Part shown: in pieces, positions 25,993 through 37,300 of the stretch
How the letters are laid out: each line of letters opens with the position of its first letter
Numbering within the stretch: position 1 is the stretch's first letter
Source of the DNA: Casuarina equisetifolia
Taxonomy: Eukaryota > Streptophyta > Magnoliopsida > Fagales > Casuarinaceae
Length of the DNA: 64,000 nucleotides
Assembly (NCBI GenBank): GCA_028551475.1
Contig: CM052361.1
Span: 20,907,491-20,971,490 of the forward strand
Direction: 5' to 3'
Made by a program: the position numbers and the translations under genes
Notes under the pieces: generated by a model
What the model saw: the letters and a program-made list of their open reading frames with translations, nothing else
Told to the model about the DNA's origin: nothing
Databases searched by the model: none

Positions 25993-26095
25993 ACCTTCTA
26001 CCTTTATAAAGTTTCAAGGAGTAATTAGTTCTGTTATTGAGCAGGTTCTTGACCTGAATGTAGATTTAAGTGCTGTAGATGCCGCAGAAGAATGA

Positions 26096-27017
26096 GAATC
26101 GAGGAGAATACTTTTGGTGGCTGTGCCGACGATTCGACTTTGGTGTTAAAGGTGCCAGCCGCTAAAGTGGCAGTGGACTATCACTATTTTCTGTTTCTGT
26201 CATACACCATATTTATGTAATAAAATGATCTTTCCTATGTGCTCTGGGACTCGGTTTGTAGATTAAGACATGCATCTACTCCTTTAACCCACTGGTCTTG
26301 AAGTTGCTGGATCAAGGACTGGTTTTTTGTGAGTTGTCCAAAGGAGTTGGGAAGAAATAGGATTCTGGGTTATCTTTCATCTGATCCGTGGGATATGTAC
26401 GACTTCCAAGAAACCGGTTTTCTTGTAAACATCGCAGAAAGTTCGTCGATGTGTCCCTTGCAAAAGCCACTTCTTTCTAAGTGGAGATGCCCATGTATTT
26501 ATAAATTAAATAAATCTCCTTGAGTTTTTCAACTCAAGGATTGCACCCTGTTTTTCTTTTTGCCATGGATTCTGGATGAAGTAACAGAGACCATGGAATC
26601 TCGACCACGGCTATTAGGGAACACTGTGTTGGTGAATTTACTCAATAAACAAACGGATAATGCTTACTTGGCCTATCTTGTCTTGGTCTACCAAAATTTA
26701 AATGTAGAAGATAAAGCAAATCAATGGCTTCCTCGCTCCCTCGATTTTTCTTGAATATTGAAGAAATAATGCGGTCTGCAGACGAACGTGGCAGATAAGG
26801 AAGTGCCGAACTTGAGTTGCTGTCACTTAAATTCCCTCACAACGCGTCTGGAGCTGCCACGCGAGCGAGGATCGCCGACCACCCACTCCCTGACTCACCA
26901 AGTCAAACACCTGGATGCTCCCGGAGCTTGGGAGGGAATACCAGTCAAAGCGAAGGAAGCGAATTCTTCTTCGTCTCCGAATTCTGAAAAACCGGAAGGG
27001 AGAGGCTGATTTGAGTA
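26096..27017. other. Flank between the GDI pseudogene and the NDA gene
   Basis: The first 150 bases or so look like the old GDI 3' UTR, with an AATAAAA signal near 26219. A perfect 10-bp hairpin stem with a 4-base loop lies at 26517-26540 (TCCTTGAGTT paired with AACTCAAGGA); its meaning is unknown. The stretch 26800-27017 is GC-richer and is presumably promoter and 5' UTR of the NDA gene. No separate gene is recognised. Confidence 0.5.
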
Positions 27018-30000
27018 ATGGCTTGGTTTAGAAGCCTGATTCGGGTCTCGGGCGTCAGACCCGGGAAGAGAGAGTCAACGCCATTTTCGTTGGCTTCCGT
27101 GGCTCGCCTGAGCACCGAACCAAGCAATCAGATTGCCGGCCTGGGACCCTCGAGGCCGGAGGACAAACCGAGGGTGGTGGTTCTGGGCTCCGGTTGGGCC
27201 GGCTGCAGGGTCATGAAGGGCCTCGACCCGCAGCTCTATGACATCGTGTGCGTGTCACCGCGGAACCACATGGTGCTGACGCCCCTCCTGGCCTCCACCT
27301 GCGTGGGAACGCTGGAGTTCAGGTCCGTGGCGGAACCCCTCGCCAGAATCCAACCCTCTCTGTCTCGCGAACCCGGGTCGTACTTCTTCTTGGCCAACTG
27401 TACGGGCATCGACGCCGATAACCATATGGTACGTTTTGATCCGTTGAATTGTGGGGGAAAGAGTCTGCTTCCATGAAATTCTGTCAACACTGCGAGAAGC
27501 ACTTTCTATATAGTTTCATCGAACAGTAATCCAATGAGTCAAAAGAGACTAGTGTAATATGATTACTGAGTTTGGTTGAAGGAAAACGTACTTCTGTGGA
27601 AGTTATCTTATTGGGCTCACATGTTGTTATATTATCTGAATAATCTAGTTACATTTGTGGGTCTATAACAAGCTTGAAGTTTTAAGGTTCACAATGGCTT
27701 AAATGTAAGAATTTGGATTTGGATTTTGAAGGTGGACTGTGAGACTGTTACTGATGGACCAGACACCTTGGATCCGTGGAAGTTTAAGCTTGCATATGAC
27801 AAGTTGATAATTGCATTGGGGGCACAAGCCACAACTTTTGGAATCCATGGGGTTAATGAACACGCCATTTTTCTCCGGGAAGTTCACCATGCCCAGGAAA
27901 TCCGAAGGAAGCTGCTCCTAAACTTGATGCTCTCTGACGTGCCTGGTATGGAACTGCCATGACCTTTTGTTTTTTCTTCTCCTTTTCTCCTCCATTGTTA
28001 AAAGGAGATTGAGCAGTCAAGCATTCTAATTGGCTAGCTCCCGTTGGAATTTTGGGATGGAGGCAGGTATTTCGGAGGAAGAGAAACGCAGACTTCTACA
28101 TTGTGTTGTCGTGGGAGGTGGCCCAACTGGAGTTGAATTCAGCGGGGAACTAAGTGATTTTATCGTGAATGATGTTCGAAAAAGATATGCGCATGTGAAA
28201 GATTATATCCATGTTACTTTGATCGAGGTTGTTTACTTAGCAAGTTATTAGTATAAGATATTTCCTATCAACTATTTTCATTAGAGTTATTGTCATCCAT
28301 GCATTATGAGGACTTTTAACAAATTGCAGACTTGCAAAAATGTTTCAAGGAGATATTGAGTAAATTGTTCTTGGTTCACAGGCAAATGAGATATTATCTT
28401 CTTTTGATGATCGCCTCAGGCAGTATGCTACTAAACAGTTGACAAAGGTAAGGACCCATGCTTAATGGGAAGAACAGCATATCAAATTGAGAGTTATAGT
28501 CTCATCTTTCTGAATCTCCCCTTCAAATATTCTCGACCTGTTCATTTTTCATTCGGTAGTTTCTTTCAGTCAGGAGTTCGCCTTGTCCGTGGAATTGTCA
28601 AGGACGTTCAAGCTCAGAAGTTAATTCTTAATGATGGCACAGAGGTTCCATATGGGCTGTTAGTATGGTCTACGGGTGTTGGACCCTCTCCTCTTATTAA
28701 GTCTTTGGAACTTCCAAAATCTCCTGGTGGAAGGTTAGTTAGTTACTAACTCTCAGGTTTTTGATCAATTCTCGCTTATAGTTATTAAACACCTCTAAAA
28801 GAAGAAATTTCCTGTTTCGGTGGAGATGTTGGAAATAGATCAACAAGTTATCTGTTTACTTGGGACAATTAGCTGGGAAATTCTGGAAATCTTTGTGCAC
28901 TTTCTGAATTTGTTCTTTGTTGGTGTTTAGGGAAGACTTAGCTTCTCAACTCTACCCTTGGTCTCTAAAGTTGGGCTTCAATTTACTTGCAATGTTTATA
29001 TAAACACGTAAGTGAGGAAAAGTGTTAAAAATAAATATTGTCCCATATTAAAAGTATGAAAATGGACTATTAAGGTTATAAACAATGAGATTTCTTCACT
29101 TAATATCTTAAAATTTTAGAATAAACTTTCACACTTTAATATCAATCAAGTTTGACTATTTTCTAGATTTTGTTGATTTTATAATTAAAAAATAATTTTT
29201 ATTGCTTCCTATATGTTATAATTTTCTCATTTTTTCTATTAGATGCCGTAATGTTTTGTTGTATCACAATTGTGTGGCAAATTCATTCATCCCTCTTTTG
29301 CGCTGCTTGATCTCTTATTCATATTCAAATTCGTGGGCATGCTCTGAGAACAGCATTGGGATTAGGATGGGCTAATGAATCCTATTTGTGTCTACAGGGT
29401 TGGTGTTGACGAGTGGCTGCGTGTTCCTTCCGTGCAGGATGTGTACGCAATTGGTGACTGCAGTGGGTTTCTTGAAAGAACTGGAAAACCAGTCCTACCA
29501 GCTTTGGCTCAGGTATTTTTCGTTAACTATGTGCAGTTATTAGAATCTCCCAAATGATTGCGGATTTGTTTTATTTGCATAATCATAGAAGTAACAACAT
29601 CCCTCAAGAGGCTACCCTCATTAAAAATATGATGGACAAAATAGTGTACTACTTGATACTTGTTAACCAGTGTGTTGACTTCGATGTATCTTGTTTGGCA
29701 AGATGGCAGTTGAATTTGTGTGAGTGAGATTTTCTATCATGTTTGAAGTATTATCTACAGATGCTATGTTTCATTAAGCTGGGGCTCTTTGTAATACCTT
29801 CAAGGTTGCCGAGCGGCAAGGCAAGTACTTATCGCACCTACTAAATAGGATTGGTAAAGATGGAGGAGGGCGCGCCAATTGTGCAGATGGAATGGAACTA
29901 GGTGAGCCTTTTGTTTACAGGCATCTTGGAAGCATGGCAACCATTGGCAGACACAAGGCTCTTGTGGATCTTAGACAGAGCAAGGTGAGTTTGTAGTCAT

Positions 30001-30217
30001 TCCCAGGCCTCCTCTCTTGAGCTGTTAAGTTGGGGCCTGGACTGATGGAGCAGGATTTCTGCAGGAGAGAAAGGGTTTATCCCTGGCAGGATTTACCAGT
30101 TGGCTTATTTGGCGCTCAGCATATCTTACTCGTGTTATAAGCTGGAGGAATAGATTTTATGTGGCAGTCAACTGGCTTACAACCTTTGTGTTCGGTCGTG
30201 ATATTAGCAGAATCTAG
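27018..30217 (+). CDS. Mitochondrial internal alternative NAD(P)H:ubiquinone oxidoreductase (NDA type)
   Basis: Type II, rotenone-insensitive NAD(P)H dehydrogenase of the inner mitochondrial membrane, which passes electrons to ubiquinone without pumping protons. CDS exons: 27018-27428, 27732-27945, 28067-28227, 28382-28447, 28570-28733, 29398-29512, 29805-29984 and 30065-30217. They join in phase to 487 residues, close to NDA1/NDA2 of Arabidopsis. An Arg/Ser-rich N-terminus (about residues 1-40) fits a mitochondrial presequence. Two Rossmann motifs are visible: [13 protein letters not shown] (FAD) near residue 55 and [16 protein letters not shown] (NAD(P)H) near residue 220. The C-terminal end (WRSAYLTRV...FGRDISRI) is the membrane-anchoring type. 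There is no EF-hand insert, which argues for NDA over the external NDB class. The start is the first Met before the presequence. It looks intact. Confidence 0.95.
29078..29145 (+). repeat. Dispersed repeat, copy 1 (in NDA intron 5)
   Basis: An AT-rich stretch containing CACTTAATATCTTAAAATTTTAG reversed and complemented matches 59549-59636. It follows TGTCCCATATTAAAAGTATG (about 29040), a start often seen in small plant retroelements. Unclassified; it may be a solo terminal repeat or a non-autonomous element. Confidence 0.5.
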
Positions 30218-31299
30218 ATCATGGAATCAAAAGGTAGGCCTATCTTCTTGTTAGATAATATGCTTAAAGCAAGCTTCTGCAGTTAGGCCCCTTAAAATTA
30301 GATGTTTGTTCCTATTTGCAGGTGAGCACTCATGCAACGTCTCCTTCGGGAATGTTGACACGAATGACTTGACCACCACATCTCCAAATAAACATCTTCA
30401 TGGTCTGATTCCACTTGAACTTGAAGATGGTATCAAATAATTGAGCTTCTCTCTGGCACAGGCGTAAAGTGTATAAAAACGATGAAAATATGTAGGATGA
30501 ATACATAGATATGGTTTTGTTTTACTGCCATTACATCTCACCTACTCATTTCTAATGACGTTGGGCACCTTTCCATACATGCAATTGAATTTTTATTTTT
30601 ATTTTCTTTTTTCACTTCTCTCCAGTGTAAGTACAATCCTCACTGATTGACCTATATGATTTGCTTTATGTGAGCTTTTCTGTTGATTCGCAGCTTTTGG
30701 AGCTAATACATGTCATGATCACACCTTTGACGCAATAATGGCATATATCCGCATAAAACTCCTTCAAAGGAAGTACTGCTTTTTCTGCTGAAAATGATTT
30801 GTTAAAACCCTTGTCTCGGAGCAACCTAAGTCGGGTATTAAGGCATTTTCCTTCATGTTGTTGGTAATGGGAGAACCCCACGTGTATGCTTTACCAGAAA
30901 CTTCACCTCTTGAAATAGCTTCCACCAAAACTGGGCAGAGCCATGCCTTGTAAAAGCAATGTGGAAGCCAAAGGGATTGACTAACGGCTTTGCAAACTTG
31001 TCAGAGCTAATCAAGTATAACCGAATAGAATTATAAAGAAAAACTATGAACAAGTCCCGAATAGCTGACATTGTTTAAGCATCAACCTGTCCATGACTAG
31101 AAACCATGCGGGTTTTTAATACAAAGAAGAAGCTCAATTCCATAATATTCTACTAAGATTTGCGTCAAAACAACCTTTATCACGAGACTCTGTTGAGACT
31201 CGTACAAAAGCAATCCTAGTCGTAAGTCCAACAGCTCCCATTTTGGACATTCTGCACTATCAATCACATTGATTTCAGACGCTTTGTCTGGCTTGTGAG
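30218..31299. other. Convergent intergenic space; NDA 3' UTR with a likely intron
   Basis: The NDA (+) and SelT-like (-) genes converge here. A GT...AG pair at about 30234-30321 (AAG|GTAGGC ... TTTGCAG) sits 16 bases past the NDA stop and looks like a 3' UTR intron. The rest carries 3' UTRs of both genes. I see no gene in it. Confidence 0.45.
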
Positions 31300-33245
31300 C
31301 TAAGTCCACATATTTCCAACGCCGTCCCCAATTCCCGCATTCGTCAACTTTTTACTTATGAGATCTTTCAACTCAATTTCGCTGGGAAACCTTCCCTCCG
31401 TCAGTTTAGAGAACACCTACAACATGTAAAGGAGTATCAATGAGCGATTACTTCAAAATCACTGACATACCATAATTCAGTTCGTTATCTGAAGATATGA
31501 AAGCATTTGTTATGATGAACCTCATATATGCACATCATATCAGAGAGTAAACTGAAGAGAGTGGATGAAAAATACATTTTAACCAATAAAGAATTCAAAT
31601 TTCAAGTACATTAGGCTGGAGGATAAAAAATCAAGAACAAAAATTGGAATAAGAATTCAAATTAGTATAAAGTTGGAGTCTTAAAATGCCCAGAAACTCA
31701 GAGAGTAGAAGGTTCTAAAGTCATCATATCTGTACATAACAGTAGAATGCTTATGAAACGCACTTAAGAGAGCACAAACCCCAAGTGCAAAGAACCACTT
31801 GTACACATTTACTTGCATAATTTCTAGTGTCCAGGATGAGGATTCACCATTTGATTGAATTATTTATACATCTGTAAGTGAGCCAAAGGCCTCTTGTACT
31901 ACCAGAATGCAGATGTGGACTTTCAAAAGATCGGTACATGTGTTAACCATTTCAAAACAGAATAGCAATAAAATTTTTGGTTCAGCACATCTTAGAATCA
32001 AAACATATAACAGAGAGGAGATGTTACCCACCAATTGATCGTTGAGAAAAACTTCAAAAGCCCCAGAACTTTGCAGGAAGGATTGTGCTGCATTGCCAAG
32101 AAGCCAGGAGGTTGCAATGGTCCCAAACTTATTTGCACGCAAAGAATAAAACCAAGGAGGCGGTGCTACAAATCCTAGCATTGGAAAAATCTGTTCACCC
32201 GCCACTACAGTCGCAACAACACCGATCTGGATAACTGGAACTACTTTTGCCAGCAGACGCTTAGGCAAGGTTGCAGGATAATTTGCAAGTACAACATCAA
32301 TTCCAGGGAAAGCAGTCTCCAGCATCTTCTTCATTGTCACTGCATTCCCCCTGCAAAATGCAAAATGAGAGCTATGAATTTTTAATATAGGTACAGGTAT
32401 TCGCACCAAAAAGAATACGGAGAGTTGGATAGCAAAGTCTGTTTGGGACAAGCATACACCCTACTGTGAAAAACTCAAAACCCTCCCAATCATGTCCTAC
32501 TTAGCTGCAATCACATTTCCCAAAGCAAACGGCTGGTATGTCAAGCCAATCCATCGGCAACAACTTTTTCCCCCTTTCCATTTATTTTTTCCAATTAACT
32601 GATTGCAAAAAACAATTTTACAGGTTTAGAACAGAATCACGGATACCCACAATTAGATTTCAGATAAACAAGGTGTTCACTTTCCGTTTTTTCATTTTTG
32701 ATTCACCCATATGACTCTACTCCGTATCAGTTCTTATTCCCCTTCTCTTATCGGTCACGTCAATCATGACAGAAAATACCCAATATGCGCACCATAAAAT
32801 GCAAGAAATTGTATTCTATGATCACAAACAATTCAATCAAATCGAGACCTAATGGTTTAAGAAAACTAAAATAGAGAGATATTTAAGATACTTGTAAGAG
32901 CAAGAAGCACAGAAGTTGATGTTGACTGTGTTGCCGATACCGATTCCTCCAACGACGCTTGTCTTCAGCAATACAAACAAAAAATAAATGAGCTTGAAAA
33001 GATTAAACCCATGACTCCCGAAATTAGAAAAACACCAAAGAAAAAAGGGTTACCTGTGAGGGGAAATCCAGGTTTTCTTTGGTAACTGGTGGTGGCGGCT
33101 GCTGCTGATGGTGGTGGTGGTGGTGGTGGTGGTGGGGGTGGGAGTGGGGAGCGGGCTTAGGCGGTGGTGGAGTGAAGAGGTTGAAGAGGTCAGAGAAGAA
33201 GAGGACAAGTGGCAATCCCAGCAGAAGCATCTGCGTCCGATCCAT
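31300..33245 (-). CDS. Selenoprotein-T-like (SelT) thioredoxin-fold protein, Cys form
   Basis: SelT/Rdx-family redox protein of the ER membrane; in animals the active site is CxxU, while plants carry Cys. Minus-strand exons in coding order: 33245-33054, 32962-32892, 32350-32032 and 31416-31300, joining in phase to 232 residues. Order of parts: hydrophobic N-terminal segment (LLLGLPLVLFF, residues about 6-20) as signal or anchor; a Pro/His/Gln linker with a run of nine His; the redox motif CASC in NINFCASCSYK (residues about 80-85); a helix; a hydrophobic stretch (KVVPVIQIGVVATVVAG); then the C-terminal half of the fold ending NMWT. The four-exon layout and length fit plant SelT-like proteins. 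No selenocysteine codon is used. The precise role in plants is not settled. Confidence 0.92.
33108..33136. repeat. (GGT)n microsatellite inside the SelT-like exon 1
   Basis: An eight-to-nine unit GGT repeat (CAC on the coding strand) encodes the His run of the SelT-like protein. Trinucleotide repeats in coding DNA change length without breaking the frame. Confidence 0.9.
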
Positions 33246-34385
33246 TGCTCAACACAAAAAACAACAGAGCGAGAGCGAGGGCGTGGTCGAGTAGAAACTG
33301 CGAACAAAGAACTTGGGACCTGAAAATGTTTGATTGACTCTACCCTGTTTGGCTACATGGAACTCTATGCTCCCCACTCGGAGTTGGGTAATCCCACCGG
33401 TTTTTAGACAAATTTTACAATTCTCTTCTTTTTTCTTTTCTTGGTATTTGTTCTATGATAGTAAAATTACTTACAACTAGATTTTACCCACTTATGTAAA
33501 AATCATAAAGATAGGATCATGTTAATTTAAGTTAGGGTTATCCTAGATAAATAAGACGAAAATTTTATATAGTTGCATTTTTTTAATCTTAAAATCATAT
33601 ACATTTTGCTTTATTTTTTTTATAGAATGACTAAATATAATGTTAAGAAACTAATTAACCAATCAAAAAGTTAACCCAATAAATTTTAAAATACATTATT
33701 ATATAAATATAATTATTAATATATTCTTTAACAATATATGACTTATTGCTCACATTTTAATATATTTTCTTTCATCATGATAATAAAATTATAATATTAT
33801 TATAATATTTAATTAAGGAAGCTATGTTAATTCAAATTAATAATAGCTCACAAAAGTGTTAAATAAATTATCTCTCTGGCACTATATTAATAAGCTCATT
33901 ATTTAATCAAAAGTCAACTCAAAAAGTATTTAAATTATTATCTTATAAGTAAAATATTTAATATATTCTTTAGTAGCATTGTGATATATTGCCCACATAT
34001 TAACATGTATACCAATTTACAGCAATTTTCTATAACAGCAAAAACCAATCTTACTCTTGTTCTCAAGTCGGAGCTCCATATCGAAGATTTGGTTGGTTGG
34101 ATGCCAAATCAAGTCAAGGTTACGGATAAAATAGATAAAAAGGAAAAGAGAGTCTTTTAAATTTCTTTTTTATTTTTCGGTTCCCTGTTTTCAAATAATC
34201 TAAGGCAACCGTTGAATCGACTCTCTGTGTGCTCATTTGAAGTCAACATTTGACTCTTCCCTCCCCGGAGGTACCAACGCGGGGCTTCGCGGAGATAATG
34301 CGCAGACCGGACCCCAAAGACTCCTTCCGTATTGGAAAGGCTACACAGGAGTCAACCTTCTCTAGGATGTCACTCTCCCCGTGAT
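33246..34385. other. Divergent promoter region between SelT-like (-) and PUB42-like (+) genes
   Basis: The outer parts carry the 5' UTRs of the two divergent genes. The middle (about 33420-34030) is extremely AT-rich and holds two imperfect copies of a sequence about 242 bp apart: 33653-33775 resembles 33896-34010, sharing the segment AATATATTCTTTA. This may be a decayed tandem duplication or part of a small transposon. No gene is seen. Confidence 0.45.
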
Positions 34386-37300
34386 ATGGCGTCCGCACCA
34401 CCGGCGCCTACGTTGTCGGTGTCGGCGGCGATTGACTCAATCAAGCGCTCGCTTTCCGACCTCAGCGTCGCAGCCGACGAGCGTCGTTTCTCGTTTGAGA
34501 ACCCTCGCCGTTTCTCCGACTTCGCAAACCGCCTCCAAGTGCTCCTCCTCCACCAACTCTTCCGCTCCTTCCCGTCGCCGGACTCCCTCCCTACCGCGGT
34601 GGCCACCGCGCTGAAGGGCGTCGCCTCGGACCTCTCCTGCGCCGCCGAAACGATGTTTCTCTACGCGAACCGAAGTAAGATCTTCGTCCTCCTCCACTGC
34701 CACTCCCTCCGCGAGTCCCTTCAGAAGCACACGCTCGCCATCGCCGCGTGGCTCGCCCTGCTCGACTCCGCACTCGCTGACCACCCCGATCTACTCAAGA
34801 AAGTCTCCGATCTCTCCCGAGACATGAAGCAAGCTCAATTCATCGTATCTCTCTCACTCTCTCACGCTTTTCCTGTCTATACGTATGGATGGCATTTTCT
34901 GAATTGAATTTGAATTGTTTGGCAGGTTTCAGAGAACGAAGAGCGAGTGCATTGTACGCTAGAGAAGGAGGGGCAAGAGAGACGAACGAACAAAGCGGTT
35001 CAGAGCGCGATAATCATGGACTTAGCGCGAGCTCTCGGAATCGACTCCGATAACTACTCCGAGATATCTGTGCAGGTCAGGCTCTTCAAGTCCGATCTTG
35101 CACGGTCCAGTTCCATATCGGAAAGGCGGATTCTGGTCTCTCTCGAGACAATTCTTAGCAACCTCGCGGTGCAACCTGAAATCGTGTCGCAGAAGCTGGA
35201 CTTGGATTTCGAAGAACTCGACGCCGTATCGGTTCCTCAGATATCGTTGCCGTTCAAGAATTTTCTATGTCCGTTGACAAAGGAGGTGATGAAGGAGCCC
35301 GTGGTGCTGGAGTCATCTCAGAACTACGAGCGTACAGCGATACAGTACTGGTTCGAGCGGTGCATAGAGGACGGTCGCGACCCGACGTGCCCGGTCACCG
35401 GTAGGGTGCTCGAATCGCTGGAGCTGAAGCCCAATATTGGGCTGGCTGGGGCAATTGATGAGTGGGTGAACCGGAATATAGAAGTGCAGGTTAACTGGGC
35501 AGCGCAGCGGCTTGGGGAGGAGCCAATGTTGGTGGATAACCAAGGAATCGAGAAGGTGCTGGATTGTATATACCAGATCTCGGAGGAGTATCCCGCTAGT
35601 AGGTACAGAGTGCGGAATTCTGGGATTGTTGTGCATGTAGTTAAGTTGCTTAGGAATAGTTCCAAGAGAATTGGTACGCATTTGAGGAGCAAGGCGCTTA
35701 TGACAATACTTAGTATGGCCAAGGATGAAGAAAGCAAGGTGAGAGTCTATTTGGGTCTCTGTATGGGGTTTTTACATATTGATTGTGCATCGTATTTGTT
35801 ATTCTAGGGGGTTGTTGCTATCAAATAGTTATCGTTACCGATAAAAGTGCCATTGTTCTAACATGCATACTTTAACCAATAAAGGGGAACTTGTGTTCAA
35901 TCGCTAAGAACTAGTTTGATTGGATAACATGCTTGGAACTTCCACGCCAAATATATTAAATTTATGTCAGATGATATCATTCCAGTGTCACGTCCAACAG
36001 TGTATGCACGTCACAACCATGGAAAACATAAAATAAAAAGCATATTAAACAGTTGTTAATTGATTAACTACGTCTTGGGTCAATTATGAGAGCCATTTGT
36101 ATGTCCGTCTGCAAGTTGTAATAAATATACCAACAGAGCGTGCAATTCTTATTGGTTAATTTCTTTCATGCGGTTAGTCCCTTGAAGCCATATTGTTCGT
36201 GTTGAAGTGCTTCTTTGGCATTTGTTCATTGAGTACATTTCTGAAATTTACTTTGCTATGTAATCAATTTAAATTGGATTTGTATCTTTGAAAAATGTCC
36301 AAATTTCTGTTTTTTCATTCGTATTTTTCTGTGGCTTTTAAATTTTTCACTGTCGGGACCATATTGTGTCTGATACCATTATCGTAGGTGCTAATTATGT
36401 ACGTGAAATCTTTGTAGAGAATACTGCTTGAAGATGGTATTACCAGACTGGCCATACATAGTCTTACTGGGAGATCAGAGAAAGAGAAAGAGTATGCTGT
36501 GAGGCTATTACTTGAATTCTCTAAGGATGACACTTGTTGCATTAAAATTGCATCAGAAAAAGGTGCTTTAGTTCTTCTGTCAAGCATGGTAGGAAGTCTG
36601 GAACATCCTGCCCTATCCAATCTAGCCGAGCAGGTCTTAAAACAGATGGAAAGGTTGGAGGATAATATTCAGCCTCTAGCAGCAGCTGGGAGATTTGAAC
36701 CTTTACTTAGTAGGCTTTGTGAAGGTATGTCTTACGATATTTCTGTTACTGTGGTCCATAAACAGTTATACGTGGCATTTTATATTTTAGGAGAATACAA
36801 TGTTAATTTGTAACTACTATTCATTTCTACATAGAGCCTTATAATAAGCAAGAAAGAGGAGTCTCTTGAGATATATTTCTTACTTACCATCTCTCGCATA
36901 TTTAGTCTTTAACAATTTTCGCACTCATACATTTACATTGGAATATGGGGGTTTTATTGGAACAGGTTCTGATGATGTTAAAATTAAGATGGTATCTATT
37001 GTGGGATCTATGACCTTAACAAATATTAGTAAAGAACAAATTGCAAGGCAAAGTGCTCGTATACTAGTTGAACTGCTGTCTAAGCCAGACGGAAGGGCAC
37101 CAAGCTTGCAAGCATTGTATAATTTGTCAGGGCTTGATGACAATGTTACCATCCTTGTCGACTCTGCAGTGCTTCCAGCACTTTCAGATATTCTGTTCGC
37201 AGATCAGGACACTTCACCTGATTTGAAGGAACTGGCTGCATCTACAATTGCCAACATTGTTTCGAATCCAGGGCACTGGGAGTTGGCACCTGTTGACAAG

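Larger units (their letters stand above)
20458..25997 (-). mobile_element. Ty1/copia LTR retrotransposon B, broken, older relative of A
   Basis: The element runs 20463-25992 between 5-bp target duplications ACCTT (20458-20462 and 25993-25997). LTRs of 225 and 230 bp differ by about 5 percent plus small indels by eye, suggesting about 2-4 million years under the rates used for element A. Recognisable parts in order of translation: gag with a CCHC-type knuckle region (about 24402-25358), protease/gag-pre-integrase region (about 23474-24100), integrase (about 22661-23368), reverse transcriptase (about 21470-22375) and RNase H (about 20835-21379). It is broken, with many breaks. Proteins and polypurine tract resemble element A, so both belong to one copia lineage, but the LTR bodies differ. 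It sits in the last GDI intron. Confidence 0.94.
8991..26095 (+). pseudogene. Unprocessed pseudogene of Rab GDP-dissociation inhibitor (GDI), stretched by three mobile elements
   Basis: Rab GDI is the cytosolic protein that extracts GDP-bound Rab GTPases from membranes. Exon remnants in order: 8991-9077 (starts MYENYDVIVFGAGLKE), 10001-10063 (LHLDRNNCYGGES), 10164-10246, 10367-10474 (MMANGTLVRVLIH), 10574-10743, 12599-12715 (FIGHALALHGNDHY), 12829-12906 (PFYGLGELP), 17612-17674 (VVYGGTYILNKP), 17872-17973 (GVTSEGETARCKK), 18075-18199 (RKVGRVARAIA), 19704-19914 (FCCSYSHNVAPK), 20022-20096 (SYDATTHF) and 26045-26095 (last codons and TGA). Lesions: the donor after exon 1 reads CT instead of GT (9078); frameshifts lie in exons 3, 5 (two), 11 and 12 (two, of opposite sense); exon 6 opens with an extra-base/stop lesion; and the last codon of exon 7 reads TAG where the family has Gln. 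Introns sit where expected, so it arose by DNA duplication or decay of a resident gene, not by retroposition. Introns carry an L1 and two copia elements. Confidence 0.93.

Noticed and set aside
33108-33323. Plus-strand ORF with a Val/Gly run
   Set aside because: It is the antisense reading of the CAC repeat in the SelT-like exon 1.
34437-34784. 115-codon minus-strand ORF
   Set aside because: Shadow of GC-rich exon 1 of the PUB42-like gene.
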